NCBI GenBank assembly: GCA_964426415.1
Contig: CAYRQM010000039.1
Location: 1-15,954, forward strand
DNA from: UBA3792 sp964426415
Lineage (GTDB): Bacteria; Bacillota; Clostridia; Christensenellales; CAG-138
Reading direction: 5' to 3'
Length of the DNA stretch: 15,954 nt
Of the stretch, positions 6,981 to 14,224 are shown one piece after another. The translations under genes were made by a program, and so were the position numbers. Positions within the stretch are counted from its first letter, which is position 1. Each line of letters starts with the position of its first letter. The notes beneath the pieces are model-generated. The model had not been told where the DNA came from, did not search any database, and saw only the letters and a program-made list of their open reading frames with translations.

Positions 6981-7009
6981 TTTACATTTTTCTCTGTACG
7001 CGGTATACT
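6981..7009 (+). promoter_or_regulatory. Promoter of the aldehyde oxidoreductase operon
   Basis: TTTACA (6981-6986), a 17-bp spacer, TATACT (7004-7009). Predicted start is near 7016, so the leader would be only about 17 nt and mostly consists of the GGAGG site (7019-7023). That leaves no room for a molybdenum/tungsten cofactor riboswitch. Confidence 0.75.
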
Positions 7010-7032
7010 TTGTGTAACGGAGGAATGCAAAA

Positions 7033-7764
7033 ATGCCTACGACTTCCGAACGCTATCTTGCGCAGCAGCCTTGGTTGGGCGCGACGGGTCAGGACGCGCT
7101 TGCCAAAGCGCAGGTTGCTGTACTCGGTTTGGGCGGTTTGGGCAGTGCGGCGTCCTATGCCTTGGCGGGGTTGGGCGTTGGGCGCTTGCTTCTTTTTGAC
7201 GATGACGTGGTATCCGTCTCCAATTTGAACCGCCAATTCCTATACGCCGAATCGGATCTCGGCAAGCCCAAAGCGCTCTGTGCGGCGGCGCGGCTGTCCG
7301 CCTACAATTCCGAAATCTGCATCGTACCCACGGTTGCGCGTGTGGACGATGCGAACGCTGCTTCGCTGTTGGACGGCTGTGACGTCGTCCTTTGCTGCGT
7401 TGACCGCATTTCAACACGGCTCTCGCTTTGCAAAGCGCTGCGTACGCTGCCGCTACCCCAAGTACACGGCGGCGTGGACGGCTGCGACGGCACGCTAATG
7501 CTGGTCACGCAGGAAGGCCCGTGCCTTGGCTGCGCGCTGTGCGGCGTCGAACGCCTTGCACGCAAAGCACCTGCCGTTTCCCTGCCTCCCGTGACCACCG
7601 CCGTCTCGGCTTTGATGGCACAGATGGCGCTTCTTTCGCTGACAGGGCGTGCGGCTTCCGTCGCGGGAAAGCTCTTTTGCTTGGATGGACGCACCCTGCT
7701 TTTGGACGCCGTTCCCATCGTGCAGCTTGCCGCGTGTCCCATTTGCGGACGCCCCGCATCGTAA
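7033..7764 (+). CDS. ThiF/MoeB/HesA-family E1-like adenylyltransferase
   Basis: 243 residues, the usual length for a ThiF/HesA E1-like enzyme without a rhodanese domain. It has the nucleotide-binding GLGGLGS (32-38), the D-x-V-x-x-S-NLNRQ block (58-68) with Arg67, GKPKA (77-81), Asp124, and a zinc site CLGC (164-167) with CPIC (235-238). Enzymes of this family adenylate the C-terminal Gly-Gly of a ubiquitin-like sulfur carrier. A carrier of the MoaD type is the last gene of the same operon (11392), and the operon encodes a pterin-cofactor enzyme, so charging that carrier is the likely job. MoeB versus ThiF cannot be decided from sequence alone. RBS GGAGG lies 9 nt upstream. It is the first gene of five. 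Confidence 0.88.
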   Translation: MPTTSERYLAQQPWLGATGQDALAKAQVAVLGLGGLGSAASYALAGLGVGRLLLFDDDVVSVSNLNRQFLYAESDLGKPKALCAAARLSAYNSEICIVPTVARVDDANAASLLDGCDVVLCCVDRISTRLSLCKALRTLPLPQVHGGVDGCDGTLMLVTQEGPCLGCALCGVERLARKAPAVSLPPVTTAVSALMAQMALLSLTGRAASVAGKLFCLDGRTLLLDAVPIVQLAACPICGRPAS

Positions 7765-7832
7765 TCCGACGGCGCGCTGCGTCGCACCGTTTGAAATCAC
7801 ACAAAATACCAATATGGGGGAGGTTCTTGAAC

Positions 7833-9053
7833 ATGTCATTGTCTTGGGCACTGCGGAAGGCTTGGTATCGCACCTTCCAAGCATGTTTCAACGTGGGCGC
7901 CGCCTGTCTGCCTTGGCGCAAGGCGGAGCGCATCGAGGGCGTCGGCAGCGTGGGGCGCATCCCGTCGCTTTTGCAGGCGGATGGCGTACAAAAGCCTTTG
8001 GTGGTGACGGATCCCGGGTTGATGAAAGCGGGTGTGGCGCCTCGCGTGCTTGCCGTGCTGGATGCGGCAAAGATTCCCTACGCGCTGTACGATACGGTGG
8101 AGCCGAATCCTTCCGTCAACACGGTGGAGCGCATCCGTGCGCTGTATGAATCAGATGCATGCCAAGGGTTCATCGCCATCGGCGGCGGATCCTCCATGGA
8201 CGCCGCGAAGGGTGCGGCGGCACGCATCACGCGTCCGAAAAAATCGGTCAATCAGCTGGGTGGGCTTTTGAAAGTCCTCAAGCGTATTCCGCCCTTCCTT
8301 GCCGTGCCCACCACCGCCGGCACCGGTTCGGAGACGACCATTGCGGCGGTTGTGACGGATACCGAAACGCACCACAAGTACGCCATTATGGATTTGCGTC
8401 TGATTCCACGCTACGCCGTGCTGGATCCCGAGCTGACGTTGGGGCTGCCGCCCCACATCACCGCGACCACGGGGATGGACGCGCTGACGCACGCGATCGA
8501 AGGATTCCTGTGTTGGACGATGACCACCAAGGACAGCCTGCGCTGTGCCGAGGAAGCCACGAACGCCATCTTCCACAATTTGGAGAAGGTCTATCAAGAC
8601 GGAAACGATGTGGCGGCACGCAACGCCATGCTGGTCGCGTCCTATCAGGCAGGCTTTGCCTTTACCCGTGCAGGCGTGGGCAATATTCATGCCATCGCCC
8701 ACACGCTGGGCGGGCTGTACGGCACCCCGCACGGGCTTGCCAACGCGGTGATTCTGCCCATCGTCTTGGAGGATTACGGCGAGAAGGTCGCACCCAAGCT
8801 GGCGCACTTGGCACGGGTTGCAGGCGTCGCCGTCGAAGGCAGCGACAGCGAGATTGCAAAGGCGTTCATCTCTGAAATCTACGCCATGAATGCGCGTATG
8901 GGGATTCCGCGGACCTTGGATGTGATCCGCGATGAGGACGTCCAGCAGATCATTACTTGGGCGTCGAAGGAAGCCAACCCCGTTTATCCCGTGCCCGTTT
9001 TGTACGATCGGGCGCGCTTTGCGGCAGTGATTCAAAAGATTCGCGGGAGGTAA
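7833..9053 (+). CDS. Iron-containing (group III) alcohol dehydrogenase
   Basis: 406 residues. The ATG at 7833 has a GGGGGAGG site at 7816-7823; the reading frame extends further upstream without a ribosome site. The NAD(P)-binding motif GGGSSMDAAK starts at residue 117. The metal ligands fit the FucO pattern: Asp216 and His220 in DALTHAIEGF, His286 in NIHAIAHTLGG, and His300 in PHGLANA. Spacings match the family, so the enzyme should be active. It would interconvert alcohols and aldehydes with NAD(P)H. Next to an aldehyde:ferredoxin oxidoreductase it would allow alcohol-aldehyde-acid conversion in either direction. The first 35 residues (rich in Trp, Phe and basic residues) precede the usual core and are typical of the longer, about 400-residue subgroup. 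It follows the E1-like gene by 68 bp, with no clear terminator between. Confidence 0.93.
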   Translation: MSLSWALRKAWYRTFQACFNVGAACLPWRKAERIEGVGSVGRIPSLLQADGVQKPLVVTDPGLMKAGVAPRVLAVLDAAKIPYALYDTVEPNPSVNTVERIRALYESDACQGFIAIGGGSSMDAAKGAAARITRPKKSVNQLGGLLKVLKRIPPFLAVPTTAGTGSETTIAAVVTDTETHHKYAIMDLRLIPRYAVLDPELTLGLPPHITATTGMDALTHAIEGFLCWTMTTKDSLRCAEEATNAIFHNLEKVYQDGNDVAARNAMLVASYQAGFAFTRAGVGNIHAIAHTLGGLYGTPHGLANAVILPIVLEDYGEKVAPKLAHLARVAGVAVEGSDSEIAKAFISEIYAMNARMGIPRTLDVIRDEDVQQIITWASKEANPVYPVPVLYDRARFAAVIQKIRGR

Positions 9054-9057
9054 CACC

Positions 9058-9495
9058 ATGGCACATACCATCGGCGCGGCGTGTATCGGCTGCGGCGCGT
9101 GTGCAAGGCTTTGCCCCGTGCTGGCAATCAGCGGCGAACGCGGCAAGCAACACCACATCAACGAAAAGCGCTGTGTGGACTGCGGCGTTTGCGGACGCGT
9201 TTGTCCGAAAAGCGCCATTTTGGACGTGGCAGGCACGGTCTGCGGCATGGTCAAGCGCAGCGAATGGCGCCATCCCCGCATCGATACGGAGCTTTGTTCC
9301 GCCTGTGGGCTGTGCGTGTCCGTCTGTACGGCGGGTGCGCTCGCCATCGCCTATCCGCGCTATCGGGGCGATTTCCATGTAACCGCCCAACTGGGTGATC
9401 CCAAAAAGTGCGTGAGCTGTGGGCTTTGCGAAGCCGCGTGTCCGCTGGAAGCGATTGTGATGCAGGCGCCGCCCGCGCCGAGCAAGGAGGGCTGA
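9058..9495 (+). CDS. Polyferredoxin with four [4Fe-4S] motifs
   Basis: 145 residues with four CxxCxxCxxxC motifs: Cys9-19, Cys39-49, Cys80-90 and Cys118-128, three followed by Pro. This predicts four [4Fe-4S] clusters in two bacterial-ferredoxin-like pairs, resembling the electron-transfer subunits that accompany many bacterial aldehyde ferredoxin oxidoreductases. It starts 4 bp after the alcohol dehydrogenase stop and its RBS (GGGAGG) overlaps that gene's end. It ends 1 bp before the oxidoreductase start, so the two are translationally linked and probably form a complex. No signal peptide or membrane segment is seen, so it should be cytoplasmic. Cys62 lies outside the motifs. Confidence 0.92.
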   Translation: MAHTIGAACIGCGACARLCPVLAISGERGKQHHINEKRCVDCGVCGRVCPKSAILDVAGTVCGMVKRSEWRHPRIDTELCSACGLCVSVCTAGALAIAYPRYRGDFHVTAQLGDPKKCVSCGLCEAACPLEAIVMQAPPAPSKEG

Positions 9496-9496
9496 T

Positions 9497-11395
9497 ATGG
9501 AACAGGCCGTCTACATTTGGGTGGACTTGAGCGCCAAGAGCGCCAAGCCCTACCCCATCCCAAAGGTCTACTGCGAAAAATACATCGGCGGCAAATGCCT
9601 TGCGGCGCGCCTGCTGTTGGATTTGACGCAGGCGGGAACGGATCCGCTGTCGCCCGAAGCCATGTTGATCGTCAACACAGGCCCGATGAACGGCACGGGC
9701 GCGCCCTCGTCCAGTCGGTTCAACATGAGCTTCAAAAACGTCTTGACGGGCGGCATTGCCTCCAGCAACAGCGGCGGACAGTTTGGCGTCATGCTGCGGA
9801 AGGCGGGCTATGAAGGCTTGATTCTGACGGGTCGCGCCGAAACGCCCACCCTCATCGAGATTCTGGACGGCGAAGTGCAGTTTACCGACGCCACGGCGCT
9901 TTGGGGACTGAATGTGGAGGAAGTGCAAGCACAGCTTCCGAAGCCCTACGGCAAGCTGGTCATCGGCCCTGCGGGCGAACATCTGGTGCGCTATGCCTCC
10001 ATTGCGTCGGGCGAGCGGATGTCCGGACGCTGCGGCTGCGGTGCGGTGTTCGGCAGCAAGAATGTCAAGGCAGTCGTCGCCTACGGCACGCGACAAATTC
10101 CCGTGTGGGATCGTGCGGGGCTCAAAGCCTTCACCAAGAAGTGGGTCACGTTCCTGCGCAAGCATCCCATGACGGGCGAAAGTCTGCCGCGTTACGGAAG
10201 CGGCGGCTTGGTCAACAAGGCCAACGCCGCGCACGCGCTGCCGACCCACAATTTCAAATACGGGCACGACGACCAAGCGGACGCCGTCAGCGGCGAAACG
10301 ATGACGGAAACCCTCTTGGTGCGCAACGGCTCCTGCATCAGCTGCCCCATTCGGTGCGAACGGCGCGTCATGGTGGACGGAAAGGAAGTCAAAGGCCCCG
10401 AATACGAAACGCTTGGCTTGTTTGGCCCCAACATCGACGCGCACGATCTGGACATGATTGTGCGTCTGAACTACCTCTGCGATTTGTACGGCATGGACAC
10501 CATCTCCTGCGCTTCGTCCATCGCATATGCCATGGAGATGAAAGAACAGGGTCTGCACGACTTTGGCGTCAGCTTTGCGGATACGGAATCCTTGGAACGC
10601 ACCGTGCAAATGATTGCGCTGCGGGCGGGTGCGGGCGCCGATCTTGCGGAAGGCACCAAGCGAATGAGCGAAAAGTACGGCGGCAAAGGCTTTGCCATGC
10701 ACGCGAAAGGATTGGAAATGGCGTCCTACGAACCGCGGCGCAGCGTCGGAATGGGGTTGGGCTACGCCGTGTCCAATCGCGGCGGCTGCCACCTGAACGG
10801 CGGCTATCTGGCGCTGTTGGAATCCGTCGGCGTCCTGTCCTTGGATGCGCAAAGTCCCAAGGCCAAAGCGGAATTTACGGTCTTTATGCAGGACTGCTTG
10901 GAAGCCGTGTCCTGTGCCGGGCATTGCCTCTTTTCCGCCCAGACCTTCGTCCCCGCCATCCTCTATCGACTGGGGCCGACCCATCCCATCACAAGGCTGG
11001 TGGGCAAAATCGCCACGCATTTGGGCTGGGGCATTCGGCTGCTGCTGCGCCTTAGCAACCTCCTGCAGTTCAACTCGCTCTACCTGCTGCCCCATGCGGA
11101 GGCGCTGCACCTTGTGACCGGTCTTCGCATGAAGACGGCGCAGTTTATCAAGCTGGGCGAACGCAGCTACAATTTGGAACGGCTGTACAGCCTGCGGGAA
11201 GGGCTGGGCACAAAGGACGACACGCTGCCCGATCGCCTGACAAAGACGCCGCAAGACCCCGCCTGCCCCGATACGGTCGTCCCGCTCGAAAAGATGCTGC
11301 CGCGCTACTACAAGACGCGTGGATGGGACGCCCACGGCGTTCCCACGGAGAAAACGCGCAAAAGATTGGGCATCCAACGGGAGGCGGAGTCATGA
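9497..11395 (+). CDS. aor: Aldehyde:ferredoxin oxidoreductase family protein (tungsto/molybdopterin)
   Basis: 632 residues, the normal AOR length. The N-terminal AOR_N domain (about 1-210) includes YIGGKCLAARLLL and the conserved NTGPMNGTGAPSSSRF and SGRCGCGAVFGSKNVKA blocks. The C-terminal part has the cluster motif CISCPIRC (Cys280, 283, 287), EYETLGLFGPN, and NYLCDLYGMDTIS. A fourth cluster Cys is probably Cys477 (or Cys473) in SCAGHCLF. The family uses a bis-pterin W or Mo centre plus one [4Fe-4S] cluster to oxidise aldehydes to acids with ferredoxin, or to reduce acids. Metal and substrate cannot be read from sequence; tungsten is usual in the family. RBS GGAGGG precedes the ATG, 1 bp after the ferredoxin gene. 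It overlaps the MoaD-like gene by 4 bp. The protein is cytoplasmic. Confidence 0.93.
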   Translation: MEQAVYIWVDLSAKSAKPYPIPKVYCEKYIGGKCLAARLLLDLTQAGTDPLSPEAMLIVNTGPMNGTGAPSSSRFNMSFKNVLTGGIASSNSGGQFGVMLRKAGYEGLILTGRAETPTLIEILDGEVQFTDATALWGLNVEEVQAQLPKPYGKLVIGPAGEHLVRYASIASGERMSGRCGCGAVFGSKNVKAVVAYGTRQIPVWDRAGLKAFTKKWVTFLRKHPMTGESLPRYGSGGLVNKANAAHALPTHNFKYGHDDQADAVSGETMTETLLVRNGSCISCPIRCERRVMVDGKEVKGPEYETLGLFGPNIDAHDLDMIVRLNYLCDLYGMDTISCASSIAYAMEMKEQGLHDFGVSFADTESLERTVQMIALRAGAGADLAEGTKRMSEKYGGKGFAMHAKGLEMASYEPRRSVGMGLGYAVSNRGGCHLNGGYLALLESVGVLSLDAQSPKAKAEFTVFMQDCLEAVSCAGHCLFSAQTFVPAILYRLGPTHPITRLVGKIATHLGWGIRLLLRLSNLLQFNSLYLLPHAEALHLVTGLRMKTAQFIKLGERSYNLERLYSLREGLGTKDDTLPDRLTKTPQDPACPDTVVPLEKMLPRYYKTRGWDAHGVPTEKTRKRLGIQREAES

Positions 11396-11643
11396 TTACG
11401 ATTCGCTATCGCGGAGAGCTTTTGGACGCCATCGGGCATCCCTTCGATCGCGTCGCCGATGTGCATACCGCAGCTGCGGCAATGCGCTTCCTCAAGATGG
11501 CGTACGGCAAAGCAATCTACAAAACCGCCAAGCGCATGCTGATCGTCGTCAACGGTGAAAGCATCGCCCTGCACGGGTATTTTCGCGCCGCGCTGCAAGA
11601 AGGGGACGAGCTGGGCTTTCTGCCCATCTGCGGCGGCGGATAG
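11392..11643 (+). CDS. MoaD/ThiS-like ubiquitin-fold sulfur carrier
   Basis: 83 residues. The ATG overlaps the oxidoreductase stop (ATGA), with GGGAGG upstream, indicating coupled translation. It has the beta-grasp size and pattern: MITIRYRGELL opening strand, a helix around 28-40, RMLIVVNGE in the middle, LQEGDELGFLP near the end. It terminates in ICGGG, so it carries the Gly-Gly end that is adenylated and thiocarboxylated, here with one extra Gly. In pterin cofactor synthesis MoaD works with MoaE to insert the dithiolene sulfurs; no moaE is in this window. Location in an AOR operon with an E1-like gene supports a dedicated cofactor role, although a ThiS-type role is not formally excluded. 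Confidence 0.87.
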   Translation: MITIRYRGELLDAIGHPFDRVADVHTAAAAMRFLKMAYGKAIYKTAKRMLIVVNGESIALHGYFRAALQEGDELGFLPICGGG

Positions 11644-11659
11644 CATCCCAAACAACAGC

Positions 11660-11696
11660 AAAGAGAGGCTTCCGGAAGCGGTCGCCTCTCTTTTTT
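11660..11696. terminator. Strong terminator of the AOR operon
   Basis: A ten-pair stem, AAAGAGAGGC-type arm (11660-11669) with GCCTCTCTTT (11684-11693), 14-nt loop, then a T6 run (11691-11696). The opposite strand ends in a T-rich stretch and may also stop the converging ABC operon. Confidence 0.9.
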
Positions 11697-11725
11697 ACTG
11701 TATGAAACGTCCTGCGTCAAGCGGT

Positions 11726-12451
11726 TTATGCCCGCATGACTTGGGACAAAAACTGCTTGAGCCGTGCGCTTTGCGGCGCGTCGAAGATTTGCTTTGGCGT
11801 ACCTTCCTCCACGATTTTCCCTTTGTCCATAAAGATCACGCGGCTTGCCACCGCACGGGCAAATCCCATTTCATGGGTCACCACCGCCATGGTCATCCCC
11901 TCGTTGGCAAGCTCCCGCATGACGGCAAGCACTTCGCCGATCATCTCCGGATCCAATGCGGAGGTGGGCTCGTCGAACAGGATGGCTTCGGGATCGAGGC
12001 AAAGGGTGCGCGCAATTGCCACACGCTGCTTTTGTCCGCCCGACAGCTGGCAGGGATACGCGTCCGCCTTGTCGGAAAGTCCCACCCGATCGAGCAGCTT
12101 CTTGGCTTTGGCGTGCGCCTGCTCCTTGGACAGACGCCTTGCCTTGATCGGCCCCAACGTCAAGTTTTGCAGCACCGTTTTGTGCGGAAACAGATTGAAA
12201 TGCTGAAACACGAAGCCGACCCGCGGCATCGTTTGCCCATTCTTTCCCGCGCCGTCCGATGGCTGTCCGTCCACGAAGCACGTTCCGCCGTCGGGCGTCT
12301 CCAGCCCAAAGAGACAGCGAATCAGGGTGCTTTTGCCGCTGCCCGAAGGCCCGATGATGCAGATGCGTTCCCCTTTTTCAATTTGAATGGATACGTCGTC
12401 CACGGCGTCCACGCCGTCGTAACGCTTGCAAAGATGTTCCGCGCTAATCAC
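11726..12451 (-). CDS. Polar amino-acid ABC transporter, ATP-binding protein
   Basis: 241 residues from the GTG start at 12451. It shows Walker A GPSGSGKST (34-42), Q-loop FVFQHFNLFPH, signature LSGGQKQR, Walker B ILFDEPTSALDP and H-loop VVTHEM, the GlnQ/HisP pattern of polar amino-acid importers. Start choice: AGGAGG (12462-12467) lies 10 nt upstream of the GTG, and this start gives the usual family N-terminus (ISAEHLCKRYDG). The in-frame ATG at 12484 would put 11 extra residues over that ribosome site and deep into the permease gene. From the GTG the overlap with the permease is 8 bp, indicating coupled translation. It powers import as a dimer under the permease. Confidence 0.93.
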   Translation of the reverse strand: MISAEHLCKRYDGVDAVDDVSIQIEKGERICIIGPSGSGKSTLIRCLFGLETPDGGTCFVDGQPSDGAGKNGQTMPRVGFVFQHFNLFPHKTVLQNLTLGPIKARRLSKEQAHAKAKKLLDRVGLSDKADAYPCQLSGGQKQRVAIARTLCLDPEAILFDEPTSALDPEMIGEVLAVMRELANEGMTMAVVTHEMGFARAVASRVIFMDKGKIVEEGTPKQIFDAPQSARLKQFLSQVMRA

Positions 12452-13124
12452 TTGCAGCCAGCCTCCTTTCCAGTTTCCGCGCAAAGAGCGAGATGGTCAT
12501 CGTCATCAAAAGGTACATGACGGCGGCGCACAGCAGCGGAATGAGATAGTTGTAGTAGTTGATGCCCAGCACCTCGGCGCTGTGCAGAAGCTCGACGGTG
12601 CCGATGGTCGACAGCAACGACGAATCCTTAATCAGTACGATAAACTCGTTGATGTAGGGCGGCAGAATCCGTTTGAACGCTTGGGGCAAGATCACCTCCG
12701 TCATGGTCTGTCGGCGGCTCAGCCCAATGGTGCGCGCCGCCTCCCACTGTCCGCGGTCGACGGACTGGATGGCGGAGCGAAACAGCTCGGTGGTGTATGC
12801 GCCCGAATTGATTGCCACGGCAACGATGCCCACCACCAGCGGATTCGGCGTGTAGACGTAGTGAAACAGCGCTTTGGTCACCACGGGGCCGCCGAGATAC
12901 AGCAGCATGATCTGCAGCATCATGGGCGTGCCGCGAAAAAACTCCACATAGATGTTCGCAAGCCAACGCAGCACGCGCTTCTTGCTCATCTTAAAGCCCG
13001 CCGCCGCAAGCCCCAAGACGGAACCGCCCAACAGCGCACAGACCGCAACCAGCAGCGAATACCCCGCCCCCTTCAGCATGTATAGGATGTTTTCGGCGGT
13101 CAAAATCTTTTCGAGTATGTTCAT
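12444..13124 (-). CDS. Polar amino-acid ABC transporter, permease
   Basis: 226 residues of the HisM/GlnP type. Several hydrophobic helices are visible, the first at about 21-44. The segment VEFFRGTPMMLQIMLLY is the conserved amino-acid permease entry, and the EAA loop reads EAARTIGLSRRQT...ILPQAFKRILPP (about 128-153), contacting the ATPase. Only one permease gene is present, so the channel is probably a homodimer. The ribosome site (GAGGG) is weaker than for the neighbours. A 52-bp gap with a possible hairpin separates it from the binding-protein gene upstream. Confidence 0.92.
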   Translation of the reverse strand: MNILEKILTAENILYMLKGAGYSLLVAVCALLGGSVLGLAAAGFKMSKKRVLRWLANIYVEFFRGTPMMLQIMLLYLGGPVVTKALFHYVYTPNPLVVGIVAVAINSGAYTTELFRSAIQSVDRGQWEAARTIGLSRRQTMTEVILPQAFKRILPPYINEFIVLIKDSSLLSTIGTVELLHSAEVLGINYYNYLIPLLCAAVMYLLMTMTISLFARKLERRLAASD

Positions 13125-13136
13125 CCGTTTTCCCTC

Positions 13137-13166
13137 AGCCCAAACGTTTCAAAGCGCGCATGGGCT
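13137..13166 (-). other. Possible intercistronic hairpin between binding protein and permease
   Basis: AGCCCA (13137-13142) and TGGGCT (13161-13166) can form a 6-bp stem with an 18-nt loop just after the binding-protein stop. Such elements often keep binding-protein mRNA in excess over permease mRNA, but the stem is short. Confidence 0.3.
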
Positions 13167-13176
13167 TCTCCGTTTC

Positions 13177-13950
13177 TTAAGAATCAAACCATGCGACGAC
13201 CAGCTCCGCATAGTTCGGCTCTGCCATAAATGCGGCGATGGCTTCGTTGATCTTGTCCAACAGTGCGGCATGATTCAAATTCACGATGCACTTGATCTCC
13301 TCGTTGGTCATGGCGTCGGTCAAGACGACGAACGCATCGGGATTGTTCTTGGCATACGCTTGGCAAACGGACTGCTCCGCGCACACCGCCGCGATGGCGC
13401 CTACGCGCAGCTGCTCTGCCAAGACGGGAACCTGCCCGCCGCGCACCTCGGAAAAGCCGTACTGCTTGGCAAGCTCCGTCGCGCAGTCCATTCCCGTCGT
13501 GCCGATGGGCGCGCCGACCACTTGCCCGTTGCAGTCTTCCAAGTCGGTGATTCCGTATTGGGTGGACGCGAAAAACGCTTGTGCGGAATGCAGATAGGTG
13601 TCGGAAAACAGCACCGAGCCTGCGCGATCCTCCTTGTAGGAGAAGCAGGAAATGCCCACGTCGATGGTGCCCAACCCGATGGCGGAGATGATTGTTTCAA
13701 AATCCATCGGCACGAACTCCAGCGTGACGCCCAAGTATGACGCCAAGTAATCCGCCATCTCGGGATCGAAACCGACGATGTTGCCCGCCCCGTCGTAGCT
13801 TTCGTACGGCGCGTAGTCGGGGCTGATGCCGACGCGCAGCTTCCCGGACGTTCCAAGCTGATCCTCCCAAGTCTCATCCTTTGCGCCCTGACAGGCGACC
13901 ATCGACAGTGCCAAGCACAGCGCCAACAAACAAGCAATCCATTTTTTCAT
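13177..13950 (-). CDS. Polar amino-acid ABC transporter, substrate-binding lipoprotein
   Basis: 257 residues from the ATG at 13950, which has AGGAGG (13959-13964) 8 nt upstream; the upstream in-frame ATG at 13968 would overlap that site. A lipoprotein signal ends in MVAC (Cys20). The mature part is a family 3 solute-binding protein: GKLRVGISPDYAPYESYD, then IVGFDPEMADYLA, FVPMDFETIISAIGLGTIDVG, and the VVGAPIGTTG hinge strand. Family 3 proteins bind polar amino acids and some opines; the specific ligand cannot be read here. It is the first gene of the three-gene importer, transcribed from the promoter at 14036-14064. Confidence 0.93.
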   Translation of the reverse strand: MKKWIACLLALCLALSMVACQGAKDETWEDQLGTSGKLRVGISPDYAPYESYDGAGNIVGFDPEMADYLASYLGVTLEFVPMDFETIISAIGLGTIDVGISCFSYKEDRAGSVLFSDTYLHSAQAFFASTQYGITDLEDCNGQVVGAPIGTTGMDCATELAKQYGFSEVRGGQVPVLAEQLRVGAIAAVCAEQSVCQAYAKNNPDAFVVLTDAMTNEEIKCIVNLNHAALLDKINEAIAAFMAEPNYAELVVAWFDS

Positions 13951-14035
13951 TTTCTCTTCCTCCTGCAATACTCTTTGCGTGCGTTCTGTATGCGTATTCT
14001 ATATATATGCATCTTTATGCGCCGCGAATGTTCGT

Positions 14036-14064
14036 ATCATAGCACGGAAGATGGCTGTTTACAA
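14036..14064 (-). promoter_or_regulatory. Promoter of the amino-acid ABC operon
   Basis: Minus strand: TTGTAA (14059-14064), a 17-bp spacer, TATGAT (14036-14041). Predicted start is near 14029, giving a leader of about 79 nt that is AT-rich around 13995-14018. No T-box or other riboswitch pattern is visible in it. Confidence 0.7.
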
Positions 14065-14164
14065 GTAAAATGTATGTAAAAAGGCACGGACTGGAAATGC
14101 ATATTGAACGTATATCGCAATGCGTGACAAATGGCGTCCCTGCCTCGGTTTTGAGAAAGGGAAC

Positions 14165-14193
14165 TGGACAAAAACGATATTTCATAGTACAAT
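14165..14193 (+). promoter_or_regulatory. Promoter of the polysaccharide deacetylase gene
   Basis: TGGACA (14165-14170), a 17-bp spacer, TACAAT (14188-14193). Predicted start near 14200 supports the ATG at 14225 and excludes the in-frame ATG at 14120. Confidence 0.75.
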
Positions 14194-14224
14194 ACGGAAA
14201 TCAGATTTGGTTTTGGGGGTTCGT

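Noticed and set aside
6871..7032. A Moco/Tuco riboswitch ahead of the AOR operon
   Set aside because: The predicted transcription start leaves only about 17 nt of leader, and the preceding bases show a simple terminator hairpin and promoter rather than a multi-stem RNA.
9251..11377. A 708-codon open frame on the minus strand opposite the oxidoreductase gene
   Set aside because: The plus-strand frame matches a known family over its full length with proper ribosome sites and operon spacing. The antisense frame is a codon-bias shadow of GC-rich coding sequence.
11726..13950. ABC importer next to the AOR operon as a tungstate or molybdate transporter
   Set aside because: The binding protein has family 3 amino-acid features (GKLRVGISPDYAPYESYD), and permease and ATPase are of the HisM/GlnQ type. 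It is also on the opposite strand behind a strong terminator.
14026..14035. Short dyad CGAA-TG-TTCG at the start of the ABC operon transcript as a LexA/DinR or other operator
   Set aside because: The arms are only 4 bp and the spacing does not fit the Firmicutes LexA site; a chance match is likely.
14120..14224. Longer N-terminus of the deacetylase from the ATG at 14120
   Set aside because: A good promoter (14165-14193) lies inside that extension, and the lipoprotein signal begins at the ATG at 14225.
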